From NCBI GenBank assembly GCA_010909165.1, contig VJWM01000192.1, positions 310,001 to 374,000 on the forward strand: 64,000 nt of DNA, given 5' to 3'. Below, in pieces: positions 1 through 10,912 of this stretch. The stretch is from Anthoceros angustus. Taxonomy: Eukaryota > Streptophyta > Anthocerotopsida > Anthocerotales > Anthocerotaceae. The position numbers and the translations under genes are program-made. A model generated the notes under the pieces. It had not been told where the DNA came from. It ran no database searches and worked only from the letters and a program-made list of their open reading frames with translations. Position 1 is the first letter of the stretch. Every line of letters starts with the position of its first letter.

Positions 1-129
1 CTTATATCCCGAGAAAGGCTGCATGATGCATGACGAGGATGGACTCACGCGCTACCGTCGACAAGTGTGAAGCGTGCATGGAAATATTCACCGCCGCTGG
101 CCACCGTCTGAGAGAACGGCTTTCCATTT

Positions 130-400
130 TAATGTTCCACCATACAATGCTATATACCATGTTTGAGGAGAGGCGGTGTCCTTGGAACATGGTCTTTTCC
201 CAACAAGATACCATGTCATCGAACCATGATATTTCCGCTCATACCATGCTCCTTGGAACATGGGGATGTCATGATACTCAGATACATAGGGCGGAAATTA
301 TGCATTTGTGTATGTACCTTGTTCCTTGGACCATGGTACTTTGCACAAACCATGTCGTGGGGACATGGTGATGGCATGGGAGGAAGTTCCTTGGTTGATG
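130..400. repeat. CCATG-rich cluster of imperfect inverted repeats
   Basis: The stretch repeats short blocks such as ccttggaacatgg, accatgatattt, ccttggaccatgg and ggggacatggtgatggcatgg, so CCATG and its complement CATGG recur every 20-40 bases. No convincing protein gene lies in the first 1.1 kb. The short reading frames here consist of these repeats and overlap on both strands. I read it as degenerate repeat DNA. Confidence 0.4.
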
Positions 401-1099
401 GGTTCGATGCCTATATATGTCATGCTATATATATGGCTGGTAAATGGGATGAATGACATATTGAATGTGACAACCGCGTGCATGCACTTGAGTCATCATG
501 ATGCTTGGCTGGCACGCGTTCCTCAAAGTTGTCGGAGGCACGCCGGCCCGCGAAAGGAATGTGACACCACGCATGTTCCTGGGCATCAACTTCAGTCATC
601 ACTGCGTATGTGCAAGACACCTGCCTCTCAATCCATACATGGCTCCCCAGGGGAAGGCATTTGCCTCCCTCGCAAAGTATATGTTATATGAGTTGTGTAA
701 ATTTCTGGCTATAGGGAATGAAACTAAAATAGAGATTTCAGAAATGTCCCTCAATGGAAACTGTAACGTGCAGGGCTGTAACGAACGGCACTCGTTATGC
801 CATAACAAGAGATTACTTGAAGTGTAACAAGACATGCATGCCACCGCTCAAAATGGCGTGTCCTTGACCACCGCTCGCGCTGTCTGCATGCAGGAAGCGG
901 GGTGCATGGGGTTTTGTGCAGGGTTATTTGAAAGGCAGATCATTTATCACAAGCCATCACAACTTCACTCAAATCTTATCGGCAGATCTCCGCACCACCG
1001 CCGACAGGGAGTACTGGATGGCTCCTACCATGGACTAATTTTCCTTGGTGCAAGTCATTTCAACAACGTGGCGAAGAAACCGCCCAGGCAACGGATGGT

Positions 1100-2840
1100 C
1101 TCAGTAACCCCGACGCCTTCCATACCTTAATTAGGCGGTAAGCCACATGGTTAGCACTAAGTCACTAAAGGTGGTCATCAACATGAGGCGAATGGTTATG
1201 AACATGGTGGCGGCATTGAGGAATTCAACCTCCATCTCCACCACTTGCAGTGGGGGAGATACACGATCACCATGGAGTTCCCACACGGTGAACCAGATTC
1301 GATCCGTCTCATTCCAGCGAGTGTCCGTCAGGAAGCCCATGAAGCGATGCCGCCGCTCGCGGTACCCGATTTCGACGCTTGGACTATCGAGGCAAATGCA
1401 CCGGTCATCCGAGGCGAAGACGGCGGCAGTTGCCAGCCGCCCGAACGCTCACCCCTATATCCACCCGACGGCGCAAGATTCAGCGAGGAGGTCAAGGAAA
1501 TCTGTGATCGACTTCGGTATCGTCGCATGTCGCATTGCATAATGCTTGGGGTCGAACTTTGTTGGTGGGCAAGCTGGCGGCTACGCATTTCACGTTTCAT
1601 CAGATGTCCTTGCTCCAGTGATCGCTACTCGTCCTTCCCTTACCTTCGGATCGATCTCTTGGTTTGAAGTGTATCTCCTTCCTTCCGGGAAGTGTTTTGT
1701 CTGCGAGCGAGTCCTAGCTGTGGACGACCTACTCGTACCAGGAGGCCGTGAGCAGTGACCACAATTCCGTATAGGTGCTCCCGCTGACAGCGGACCGGAC
1801 AACTCCTGCGCGCCGTGACATGTCTTACAGGGTTTTGGTGGATGGCTCACGCCAACTCAAACTGCATCTTAATGGCCTCGTGATGAGGTTCACTTGACCC
1901 AGTGTCGTGCGTCCTTAATCACGCACCAGCGATTTCTACAACCACCGCGCCCCAGGTCCGGGTATTATGAGATACCACTCTTACCTCCACGTTCTTGGCC
2001 CTACTGAGGAGTTTCAGGCGTGGTTGGGTCTCACCCTCCCACTTCCTGCCGATACCCGGGTTGTCTCTTAACAAGCATCTAAGTGACACCAAATTGTTGG
2101 TCCATCATCAGTTCATAAAGGCATGCAGGTGAGTTGAGCAGCTCCTCACCCAGTTAGGGGAATTTGGCGGTGTTTGCTTTCAAGGTCCACGGACATGAAG
2201 GGTATTCGAAGCGGTCGTGAACAGGATAGATCTGCTGGAGCGGTGCCTGTCCGGATTCGACAATATAAATTGAATCCCAAGCACTCGCTCAGGTCAAGAG
2301 GTCTGGATAAATATGGAGGCGGACATCATCTTCCTAATCGTAGCAATGAATGGGTAGCACCATTGTCGTTGTGCCCAAAAAGCAGGACATATTTGTCGGA
2401 TCGGAGGAAACTCAACGCCGCCAGAAGGACCATTTCCCCATGCCCTAAATCGTGACCATGGACAAGGTGGCAGACAGTACCTACTCCTTCTTGGATGGAG
2501 TTGCAGAAATGGGCCACCTTCAGTTGTTGACCACATGGACAACACGCAGCTGCTATAGTGTTTGGTGAGAAAACATGGAATGTTGTGGGTTTGGGAGGCG
2601 GCTGGTCCAGCCCAGCACCCGTGTGGTGAACCTCCGGGATGAGGAAGTGGAAGGAGGAGGCGGGAGGCGTTGGCGGTGAATGAGTTGCTATTGAGAGGCT
2701 TGGCTCCAGACACAAGGAATTCTTGGAACTCATTCGGACAAAGGCTACCAACTTGGATACGGTGGGTGGGCGGTGTCAAAGTCGAGGAAGGCATTATCGA
2801 GATGTCTTGCTTACGATTCCGGACTTGACGGTGAAGAGGC
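1100..2840. other. Stretch with no supportable gene
   Basis: Frames of 130-165 codons exist on both strands (for example + 1245-1667 and - 2294-2794), but they overlap one another, lack recognisable motifs and have no splice-linked partners. They are probably decayed retroelement sequence upstream of the gag-like remnant on the minus strand. I assign no function. Confidence 0.3.
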
Positions 2841-2847
2841 TACATTT

Positions 2848-3255
2848 TTAACCAACATGGTCGGAACCAGCGGTATGTAAATATGCCAAGGCTTGTGCCT
2901 TAGAGGAAAAACAGGTGCGGGGAAACAGGTCCTCAAAATTGTCCATTTCCTCTTCTAACGTTTCCGGAGGTTTCTGGTCGGTTGCTTCTTCGGGCAGAGC
3001 TGCCCGATTCAATTCACCTTCCTTGGCTGGATCTCCCTCCTTCGCGAGTGTCCCGTCCTCCGTATTCGTTGGGCTCTCCCCATTTTTCTTCCTCTTTAGC
3101 TGTCTCCTCTCCTTTCGCTCATTCCGGTGGCTTCGGGTTGATACTTCCAGTACCTCCAGGTCTACCTTATCTTCCTGAGCCGAACTCGCCTCGTACCACT
3201 CCGTCCCAAGTTCCTTCGGCGCCTCTTCCCCTCCGAGGTGGCCATCTTCAATCAT
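2848..3255 (-). CDS. Charged, lysine/glutamate-rich ORF, probably part of a decayed retroelement
   Basis: An uninterrupted minus-strand frame of 135 codons, very rich in E, K, R and D, with a central KERRQLKRKK-like basic stretch and an acidic C-terminal half. It lies downstream, in the same orientation, of the zinc-knuckle gag remnant at 3583-4606. It may therefore be a linker or tail of the same polyprotein after frameshifts. No catalytic motif is visible. It could equally be chance open sequence in a purine-biased strand. Confidence 0.25.
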   Translation of the reverse strand: MIEDGHLGGEEAPKELGTEWYEASSAQEDKVDLEVLEVSTRSHRNERKERRQLKRKKNGESPTNTEDGTLAKEGDPAKEGELNRAALPEEATDQKPPETLEEEMDNFEDLFPRTCFSSKAQALAYLHTAGSDHVG

Positions 3256-3582
3256 GTGGGTGCGGTCTTAGGGAGGGCGTGGCGATCGTGGCTCCCAGCC
3301 GGGTGGCGTGCGTCCTCGAGCGAGGATTCGGACACAAGGTCTTGCGCGCCATGTGCACGCTTGCAATCTCACACATGCGTTCAAAATCCCGTTACCTTGC
3401 CTAGTGGGGTGGACACGCGTTGAGTAGTGCGAGTTCCCACAGTTCAAGACTACCATACGAATTCTGGAGGGGCTCCCATGCGGTCTTTGCATCGAGGAAT
3501 CCAATGCGGATGGCCCGGTGCCGTGGGGTACATCGTTTTGGGATACCCGCACGGTGGTGCTTCACCGCACTTGGTATCGTCC

Positions 3583-4606
3583 TCACTTTGCTCTCGGACT
3601 CTTCCCGTGGTGGTACTCCACAGTTTCTGATTGGAGGCGATTAGCCTTCGAATGCCCATGTTGGTGGCACACCGCACACCATAGATGGGTCCAAACCGTG
3701 GTGGCCGCCTTCCGCCGTTCTCTATCCTTCACCTGGTTGATCGTCAACTCCTCCAGCCTCTTCATTACCCGTTCCAGATCTTCCCTCAACCCCGCTACTT
3801 CTTTCAAAGGGGCTGGGTCAGGCGGAACCTCTCGCGCCGGTGCAGGCATCATAACCTCCTTCTTCTCAACCCTCAAACTTGACTGGGGCTTTTCTTCTTA
3901 TTCCTTTGGCGAGGTTCTTCCTCTTCCATGGCATCCTCGGTTCTTCTTGAGTCCTCTTCCTCTTCCTCGATGCTACCTTGGTTTCATCATCCTCCTCTTG
4001 AGGTTCTTCATCTTGATTGACCCCGTTTCTTCTTTTCTTCTTTCCTCACTGGGCGTCCTCGGCCGTCGTTGGTGCATCGATTCTTGTAGTTCTCCGCGCT
4101 CGGACCTCCTTGCTCCCATCCTTCTGACACGTGTAGTTGGCCCGTGGGCTTGGCCATTGCTGGGTAGCATCACGTCCCATGGTGGTGTGGGCGGGATGCA
4201 CCGATCGGCGTGAATTCGATGCTCTGATCCCAACTTCTCCGTCTTGCCTCGCTTGAGGTTCTCGAGTTTGGACGGGGCGTAGCCTTCTTGATCAATTCCA
4301 GATCTTTTCAAGAAGGCATCGCTTCAATCTTGAAGGTCGAGGGAGGCGTTACGGCGGTGCTTCCTCGGTACCAGCGAGCGGCTGTTCCCGAAGGACCCCT
4401 TGGAGCAATTTGGATAATTTCATCCAGACCTTCTCGTTGAAGTTTGCGAGACCACAATCCTCCACGAAGGTTTCGTCTCTCTCCTTCTTACCTCCAAGAG
4501 AATGCAGCTTGCTTGGTCGATGTTGTTGCCATCGCCGCGACCAGCGAGGTTGAGAACCGCTCATCGCCGCTGACTTGGTGCTACTTCCTCCTCCGCGATC
4601 CGGCAA
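3583..4606 (-). pseudogene. Decayed LTR-retrotransposon gag with zinc knuckle
   Basis: Three minus-strand frames (4606-4349, 4311-3973, 3876-3583) lie in order and together look like a broken Gag: a basic N-terminal piece, a charged linker, then a short coiled stretch (EDLERVMKRLEEL) followed by CAVCHQHGHSKANR. That last motif (3637-3678) is C-x2-C-x3-GH-x4-R, the retroviral-type CCHC nucleic-acid-binding knuckle with its fourth ligand changed from Cys to Arg (CGC, one transition from TGC). Stops and frame changes separate the pieces, so it is not functional. The family assignment rests on the knuckle; protease and polymerase were not found nearby. Confidence 0.5.
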
Positions 4607-4910
4607 GTCTACCGTGCTTTCTTGGTGGAGCTCTCACGTTGAGCCGTCGCCTCTCACGTGCTGCGCTCTAAGGCGCTGGCAGTCCCAACATCTCCTTAAC
4701 AACGCTTCTTGACTACCTCTGTCCTGCGCATCCACACTTACCTTCCTCTTGGGCTGGGCGATCTCATTCCCGGCAATGGCGCCAAAATGTGGCGCGACTT
4801 TTTGACAGCTGGCCGGCGCGCACAATCCGATGTCGTTGTAGTAAAGTCACGCTCCCAAGGAATGATAGGCTCAGTTTCTTGCGTTCAATCGATTCTCACC
4901 TCACTGTCGG
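4595..4910. repeat. Dispersed repeat R, copy 1
   Basis: This block is repeated at 6858-7180, and its last third again at 17205-17300. Shared landmarks in order are tctaccgtgctttctt, ggagctctcacgttgagcc, gatctcattccc, tggcgccaaaatgtggcgcg, gcgcgcacaatcc and tgtcgttgtag. Copy 1 is shorter than copy 2 through many 1-5 nt gaps. The tggcgcc core resembles a retroelement primer-binding site, but I cannot confirm this. Confidence 0.6.
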
Positions 4911-5009
4911 GTATCGTAAGCGATCCGTATTGAAACTCCACATTGGATTGTGTCTTTGAGTGATTTTTGTTTTTGTTAAGTTTGGTGTCAAAGAGTAGGA
5001 AGGATATTT

Positions 5010-5160
5010 ATAGTAGAAAGTGTCCTTGGCCTATGAGTTTTGAGGGTTGTTTTGTGGGTTAAATAATAATCGGTCCTTGGACTATGAACTCGATACTCCT
5101 TGGCCTTTGGTCTTGGAATATTTAATAAAAGGCCTATATATAGAGGCGGGGTCCCCATAT
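5010..5160 (+). promoter_or_regulatory. LTR-like promoter block with tccttggcc repeats and TATA
   Basis: Three spaced copies of a gtccttgg(c/a)ct motif (about 5022, 5074 and 5099) are followed by aaaaggcctatatatagagg, a good TATA element, and a GC-rich start region. The same combination (tccttggcc then a TATATAT box) recurs at 44370-44430 and at 48475-48605, in the latter case upstream of gag-like ORFs. I infer a retroelement promoter or LTR. Confidence 0.4.
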
Positions 5161-6857
5161 TTGGCAGTCTAGGCTAGAGGTCGAACCAGCAGGAGTTGGT
5201 GTGTGGTGTTGGGGGTGTCTGGGGGACTATGTTTGAAGGCGGTTGGCGGGCGAGGCGGTCGTGGAAGGAAGGCGGTCGCGGAAGAAGAAGTGGTGAAGCC
5301 GGTTGGCGGTCGTAGAGTTTGGGAAATATAACCCTAAGGGAACTCGGAAGGCCTGGCCCGGCGTGGGTAGCTCAGACGATCCCACAGCGAGCACGAGCTA
5401 CAGGCTAAAGGCGGCCACAGTGGCGGCGGGAGCTCGTGATTCTGGAAGGAAGAAACCACAGATTGACCAAGTTGGAGATTAGGCGAGTTATCAGCAATTG
5501 GTAGGCGGTGAGGGTTTTGCGAGCATGGCGCCCAAGGTTGCAGTGAAATTTGGCCCAATGGCCAAATATGGACCATTGGAGGGTCAAAGTGGAGGATTGG
5601 TGAGGGAGGCTGGGACTTGGGATCATGGAAAAAGCAGTGGAGAGTTTATGGGAGGATTTTCCGGATCGACGGAAGGAGGACCCATAAATTCAGACAAAGG
5701 GACGAAGGGCAGGCGACCAAATCGGAGGGTGCGGAGATAACATGGGCGGGAGTAGTGGCATCCTAGGAATAGAACTTTGGATAGGATGCCATCTTGGACC
5801 TAAGGCCGTCCAAAATTAGGGCGCCTCTCTTGCTTTTAGGACTGGAAAGTCGTGGCTATGATGCTCAAAGAATTGTATAAAGGCTTGTGCCCCTCAGCCG
5901 AGATAACTCTGGTTGAGATCCCCACTTTTGTGGGCTGGTTGGAGACGTCCGATTGATGGTGTGCGAGACGCTCCTAGGGGTGGTCGAGAGCTTGCTGCAA
6001 CCGGGAGGAGGTGATGGAGCAATTTGACAACGGAGGAGGAAGCCAAGGGATCGCCGGGGCGGGTCTCGGAGCGCTCGCCTGTGGACGCCCGGTTTCTTCT
6101 CTCCTTCACCTTTAAACTGAAAGTTGTGTTCAAATCGAGTGTGTGTGAGGACGGTTTGGAAGCCTGTGGGCGAATTGAGGAGAGAGAGAGAGGAAGATTG
6201 GGTGAAGGAGTGACTGAATAGACGATGATGCAGGTGTAAGAGGAGTTGAGAAGGGAACTAATTGAGAGACTAACGTGGAGATTTGTGTGGATCCAAAGAA
6301 TCCAAACCGGTCTTGGTGGAAGAAGTGCACAAGAGAAAGCATTCCTTGTAAAATTGTGTGAGTGTGGCGCCCTTTGTGTGTGTAGGCGGTGAGGGATTTG
6401 TGGAACTTTGGTCCCTAGGAATCGGTGTGTGTGTGCACATGAAGTGGAGTGCGAATAAAGTCGATCATGCACGCGGTGCGAGATCCATGGGCACGCATGC
6501 CTGAAATAAATCGCTAGGGTTTGGCATGGGACCCACCTCGGTAGTCAAGCAACTACACGGTAGTGGTGAGAGCCACCGCGGTTGTGGAATATTTGCGGTC
6601 GTGGAATAAGATTTGGTGAATAAGATTAAGTGGTTGTGGAATAAGATGCATGGTAGTTAGACTAGTCGGGAGGTAGTAGTAGTTGAGTAGATAGGTAAGA
6701 GAAGTAATAGCAGGTAAGTCCTGACTTAGGTGAAGTCAGTAGCGATAGAAGTTAGCGTCTCTTGGCACAAACCATTCCCTTGGGAGCGAATCCTAAGCCT
6801 ACAACGACATTGAGGGTGAATGTGGACCTCACGGTGTCCCTAGACACAAATTCACAC
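5161..6857. other. Transcribed-looking but unassigned spacer
   Basis: G-rich on the plus strand with ggcggtcg-type short repeats around 5230-5320. The longest frame (minus, 5894-6472, 192 codons) is rich in Ser, His, Pro and Leu and has no family signature; the complementary strand is G-rich, so the openness is probably compositional. No gene is claimed. Confidence 0.3.
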
Positions 6858-7180
6858 TCCACACAAGTCTACCGTGCTTTCTTGCCAGCTGGAGCTCTCA
6901 CGTTGAGCCCGTCGCCTCTCACGTGCCTGCGCTCTGAGCGCTCTGGCGGTCCCAACATCCGGCTCACTCAACAACTCGTTCTTGACTACCTCTCGTCCTC
7001 CGCGCATCCACACACTTCCCTCTTGGGCTGAGCGATCTCATTCCCAATGGCGCCAAAATGTGGCGCGACTTTCGTGTAATGACTGGCGGGCGCGCACAAT
7101 CCGTGTCGTTGTAGTAAAAGTCCGCTCCCAAGAATGATAGGCTCCGTTTGCGTTTCAATCGATTCTCACCTCACTTTATG
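6858..7180. repeat. Dispersed repeat R, copy 2
   Basis: This is the longer partner of 4595-4910. It shares the ordered landmarks, including tggcgccaaaatgtggcgcg (about 7048) and gcgcgcacaatcc, and runs directly into the T unit. Relative to copy 1 it contains extra short segments such as ccagctggagc and tcgtcctccg, so the two copies differ mostly by gaps. Confidence 0.6.
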
Positions 7181-8270
7181 ATTCGGTCAACACACATCCG
7201 TCATTTTCGCCTAACTACCGTAATCCACGAGGCCGGTGTGGCCAAGCGTTTAAGGACCCGTTCGGCGTCGTATCGTTCACGCTCGTCACTCGTTCCTCTA
7301 GTCCGTTCCTCTCACCACTCTCACTACACTCATCAACCTTGGGAAAAGCGAGTGGCTGCTGCGGTCGGACCTCCTCGCTCTGCGGGCCTCTCGTCAAGAC
7401 TCTGCCGCCCTCCGGAGTTCCTCGGCTCACCTCGTTCGGTCGTGCGGGCGCTGCAGGCCAAGGGTCCCGATCGCTCTTCCTGCACACACACACCACGTTA
7501 GGGTCAGTCACGGGACCTTGATCGATCTCTCTCGTGCCTGCTTTCGATGACTCGGGACTCACGTTAGCAGAAGAAAAGGTGCACGCAGGAAGCGGCATCA
7601 ACACCAAGAAGATGATTTACTCGGGCGACCTCGGCCCTCTTATACTCGCGAAGGTCGGCGCCTTTATTACACCTCTATTACGGTGAGGGCCATTTCGGCC
7701 CCTACGCCTACTATTCTCCCTATTCCTCCTATCTCCCGTGGTCGGTGGTGGGGTGAGATGGCCCTGATTCCTTCTTGGCACGGCCCCAGACAGCGGCGCG
7801 CAATCGGATGATCGTAGACCCCTTCCTCTCCCAGGGTCTGCTGCGCCACCGGGCGACAGCAGTCACCACTAAGTCCTCCTCCCCTCCTCTCTTATCTCTC
7901 TGGCGGGCCCCTGCGCAGCCCTCAAGTGGATCTGGGGGGTGATTGGTGGCTCTCCCCACTCCCAGTCGGACCTCGGGACCCGTCTCGACTCGGTCAGGAC
8001 CTCTAGGTCAGTCTTCCCTAGGTCCGGTCCCTGTGTCCGGCCTTCTTTCGGAGTTCGGACCTCGGGGTCGGACTTGCCTCTGAGTCGGTCTTGGACCCAA
8101 CCCTTCCACAGGTCAGGACCTCGGGGTCCGTCTCACTAAATCTGGATCTCTAAGTCGGACTTCCTTGAGGCGGACTTGGGGGCCTTTCCTCGAGTCGGAC
8201 AAAGTCCGGACCCAGACTCACAGTTGCCTCCTCCGGGTGATCACGGCTCATCACTGAGCCCTCCTTGGTT
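7080..8270 (-). repeat. T unit (downstream tail of the repeated element), copy 1
   Basis: Homologous over about 1.1 kb to 17205-18290. Shared marks in order are cgcgcacaatcc, ggccaagcgtttaaggaccc, agcggcatcaacaccaag, tttattacacct, ggccatttcgg and a run of cggacctcggggtc-like motifs near 7980-8210. The block lies downstream of the minus-strand coding units. It carries no convincing ORF. Confidence 0.6.
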
Positions 8271-9605
8271 CCAGAATGCCGGTTGCGCCTTCCACGGCCT
8301 CCCAGGTCCTCCTCCCTTCCTTAGTGCGGGGTGTGTGCTTACCTCGGTGTAGTGACCCTTCTCCCGGCTCCTCAGCTCTCCCTCGCCCTGCTGCTCGTCG
8401 TCAAGCAGGCGCTCCTAGGGTCCCGTGGCTGCTTGTCCCGGGTCCTTCCTCCCTTGCTCCTCCTTCCTTGGAAGTCCCTCCCTGCCTGGGGTGGCGCGGG
8501 ACCTCGAGCCTTGAGGAGCTCTGCGTGGTAGTAGGCGGTCGGAATCGACTTGTTGAATCGCCTCCTCACATGAGCCGGGCACCGGTACTCCCTCCTGAGG
8601 TGCTCGGCGGTGGGCATGTTGTCGGCTGGCGTCTCCGTGTGGCTTACCAGCTGGGTGGGCGGACTCCTTGATGCCGTCAAGGCGGCCTCCGTCACCTCCT
8701 GCGGCCTTGCTCGGCGTTCTCCTCCTCCGTCTTGTTCGGCTCGCGGTTGCGGGCCATGGTGAGCTCCCCCCTCACTTCCTGGGACGACTGCTTCTCCTCG
8801 TGCTTTCTTCCCTCCGTTTATCCTTTCCGGTCGCTACTTCCTTCTCCGGGCGGGCGGTATCCCCGTCAAACTCGGCTTCCTCCACCTCCTGCTGCGGCCT
8901 CGCGGCGTCGAACTCCTTGCAATCGCCTATTCTCCTCCGTCTTCAAGCGGGCTGGGCGCTCTATCTCCTCGAAGTCTTGGATTTCTCGTTGAGAACCCCT
9001 GCTCCGTCGTCTTGGAGTTGCGGCTCAAGGTATCCTTCTTGTCCTCCGGCTCACCCGCCCTTCTACCTCCTGCACCACAGGTCCCCTCTCCCGGGTGCGA
9101 CCTCCAGCCTCCTCACGGCTCGTCTTGCTCAGCCGCACGCTTTCGGCCTTGAGTTGGTTGGCTACCCGGCCGTCTCCCTCCACGGTTCGATCACGTCGAT
9201 AGTGATCCCGACCCGTGGCTTCCGCTTGCGCCTTGGTGAGCCTCGGCGACTGTGTTGGGCCGGGGCCGCCTCGGCCAGTCTGCCCTCTCGCCTCTGCTGC
9301 GCCTCCCTCCGTTGGCGAGATCCTCGGCCCGTGCTTGGGCCTCACTACGCCTTGTGCTCACCGGTGAAGAAACTTAGTCGATCTGTCGAATGGACGGACT
9401 TCCTCTCCTCCGGCGCTTCCTCCTCGATGCGGCGAGGCTTCCGCCTTCCTCCTCCTAGGCGCCTCCATCGCTCTGGAGGAGCACCATCGCCTCCTTGTGG
9501 CCTCCACCTCACAGGTCTTCTCGGCCGTCCGAGACCCAGGCATCGTCCATGATGGTAGCAGGACCGCCGTGTCTCTTCCACAGGCTGTGAGGCCCCAAGT
9601 CCGTT
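8270..9605 (-). pseudogene. C unit (coiled-coil region) of the repeated element, copy 1
   Basis: On the minus strand this corresponds to 18290-19900. The better copy there encodes a long heptad-bearing coiled coil; here the reading frame is broken into pieces rich in R, E, A and G (for example 9345-9025). Short internal deletions are frequent. I infer a decayed copy of the C-terminal half of a gag-like or otherwise element-encoded protein. Confidence 0.45.
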
Positions 9606-10575
9606 GTGGGCGGGCATCTCGGTCCGCCAGGACCTCCATACCGCGGTCGGGAGTCAGCTCTCCGGACCTAATCGGGACCCTTAGGTCACAGTCTGAGTCA
9701 GGAGCCTCACCTTCTTTAGCCCTCTTGGCCAATTCCTTATTCGCCCTCTTTCTCACAGGGCTCGGAGGGGTGAGGGGTTGAGGCACCCTCTTGCCTCTCC
9801 CGGTCGGAGGCAGGGCCGGCTCGGGTGGGGCTGCTTGATGGCCTCCGCTCCTTGGCGGCGTCCCTTTGCCCTTCTGCCTCCTCGGCCTCTTGCCACTCGT
9901 TGGCGGCGAGGCTGCAGCCGTCAGAGTCTTTGCGTTGGCGGGTGGCAGTCTTCCGCCTCTTGATTCCCAGCAGTCCGTCGGGGCTCGGTATTCCGTCGTG
10001 GGTGGCGGGTGATGCTGAGGCCCGACTCAGGGCCGCCTCTGCTTTGCCTTGCTCGGTGGGGGCACCGGGAGGAGGAAGCGAGTCCTCCACACTTCCCTTG
10101 GTGGCGAGTCGCTCCAAAGTATGGAGTCAGGATTCCCTCGATCGTCTTCCTCCCGCTCTCTTGCTCGGACGGGCCTCCTCCTCGCGCCTTTGCACTTCCC
10201 GCCCGGTGAGGCCTTTCGGGCGCCCGCTCTTCTTCCCCTCCTTGAGGTTGTGCCCACATGGATCGGATATGGGGATAGCCGGGGAGTTCTCACCTCGACT
10301 TGTGAGCCTCACATTGATCTGGCGAAGATGATCCTTCCCAGTCGCCCTCTTGCCCTCGGCGCAGGAACACCAATTTGTCACCAAGGTGATCTACCTTGGT
10401 GAGCATGTTCGATGGACAATGATCAGCCCTTGCTCTCACCTCTGTCCAACAAATCGACATCGGCCGGTAGTTGGTTGTTCGTTGCGTCCCGGCTTCGGCA
10501 TTGCCTTTGCCGCCTCTATCTTTCCTCTTGCCTTGAGGGGCTCGGGACTCGAATTTCTTGGGCGGTTGTAAGCCG
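9605..10575 (-). pseudogene. M unit of the repeated element, copy 1
   Basis: It starts at gtgggcgggcatctc and contains cggacctaatcgggaccc, ttaggtcacagt, tttctcacagggctcgg and tcaccaaggtgatctacctt, and ends at ttgaggggctcgg. The same order recurs at 10912-11917, 11917-12907 and 19900-20900. On the minus strand the partial frames are Arg-, Glu- and Pro-rich (10117-9737; 10259-9921) with no known domain. Confidence 0.5.
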
Positions 10576-10912
10576 CCCTCGGGACCTCAGGTCCACCTCC
10601 TAGGATCCTCCGGAGGTTCTTGGATCGGACCTCCTTGTTGGCTGCCAACATCTTGGGCGTATTCCACGACAAGTGCGGCGCATCAAGCGTCCACCTCCTG
10701 CGTCGGTGCCACTTCTCCACTCCTCCGCCTCCCGCCAACGGGTTGAAGTGGGATATCTCTTGGTGACAATGTTGCGCTCCACGCGCGGCTCCACACCTAG
10801 CCTTCTTGGTCCCATCACCTCCTTCTTCTTACTCAGCGTGGCGGTGTCCATGATGGTGGCAGGGACCCGTGTCTCTTCCACAGGCGCCGCTGAGGCCCCA
10901 AGAAGTCCGTTG
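10575..10912 (-). pseudogene. N unit of the repeated element, truncated copy
   Basis: This is the first 340 bp of the N unit, from agccgccctcgggacctcag to the segment resembling tccatgatggtggcaggg, and it then jumps directly into an M unit at 10912. In complete N units the sequence continues for another 400 bp. It is therefore an internally deleted copy inside the array. Confidence 0.5.

Noticed and set aside
4880-4930. LTR boundary just right of repeat R copy 1
   Set aside because: No matching TG...CA pair or target-site duplication could be found with copy 2 at 6858-7180, so R is listed only as a dispersed repeat.
7231-7310. A tRNA gene at the ggccaagcgtttaagg sites (also 17378)
   Set aside because: Only the 5' third resembles a tRNA; I find no matching acceptor stem, anticodon arm or T-arm downstream, so it is at most tRNA-derived.
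8276-9552. Long plus-strand frames, for example 8668-9552 (294 codons), as genes
   Set aside because: They are Pro/Ser/Arg/Leu-rich mirror frames of the GC-rich minus-strand repeat units, recur in every repeat copy with different breaks, and have no motifs.
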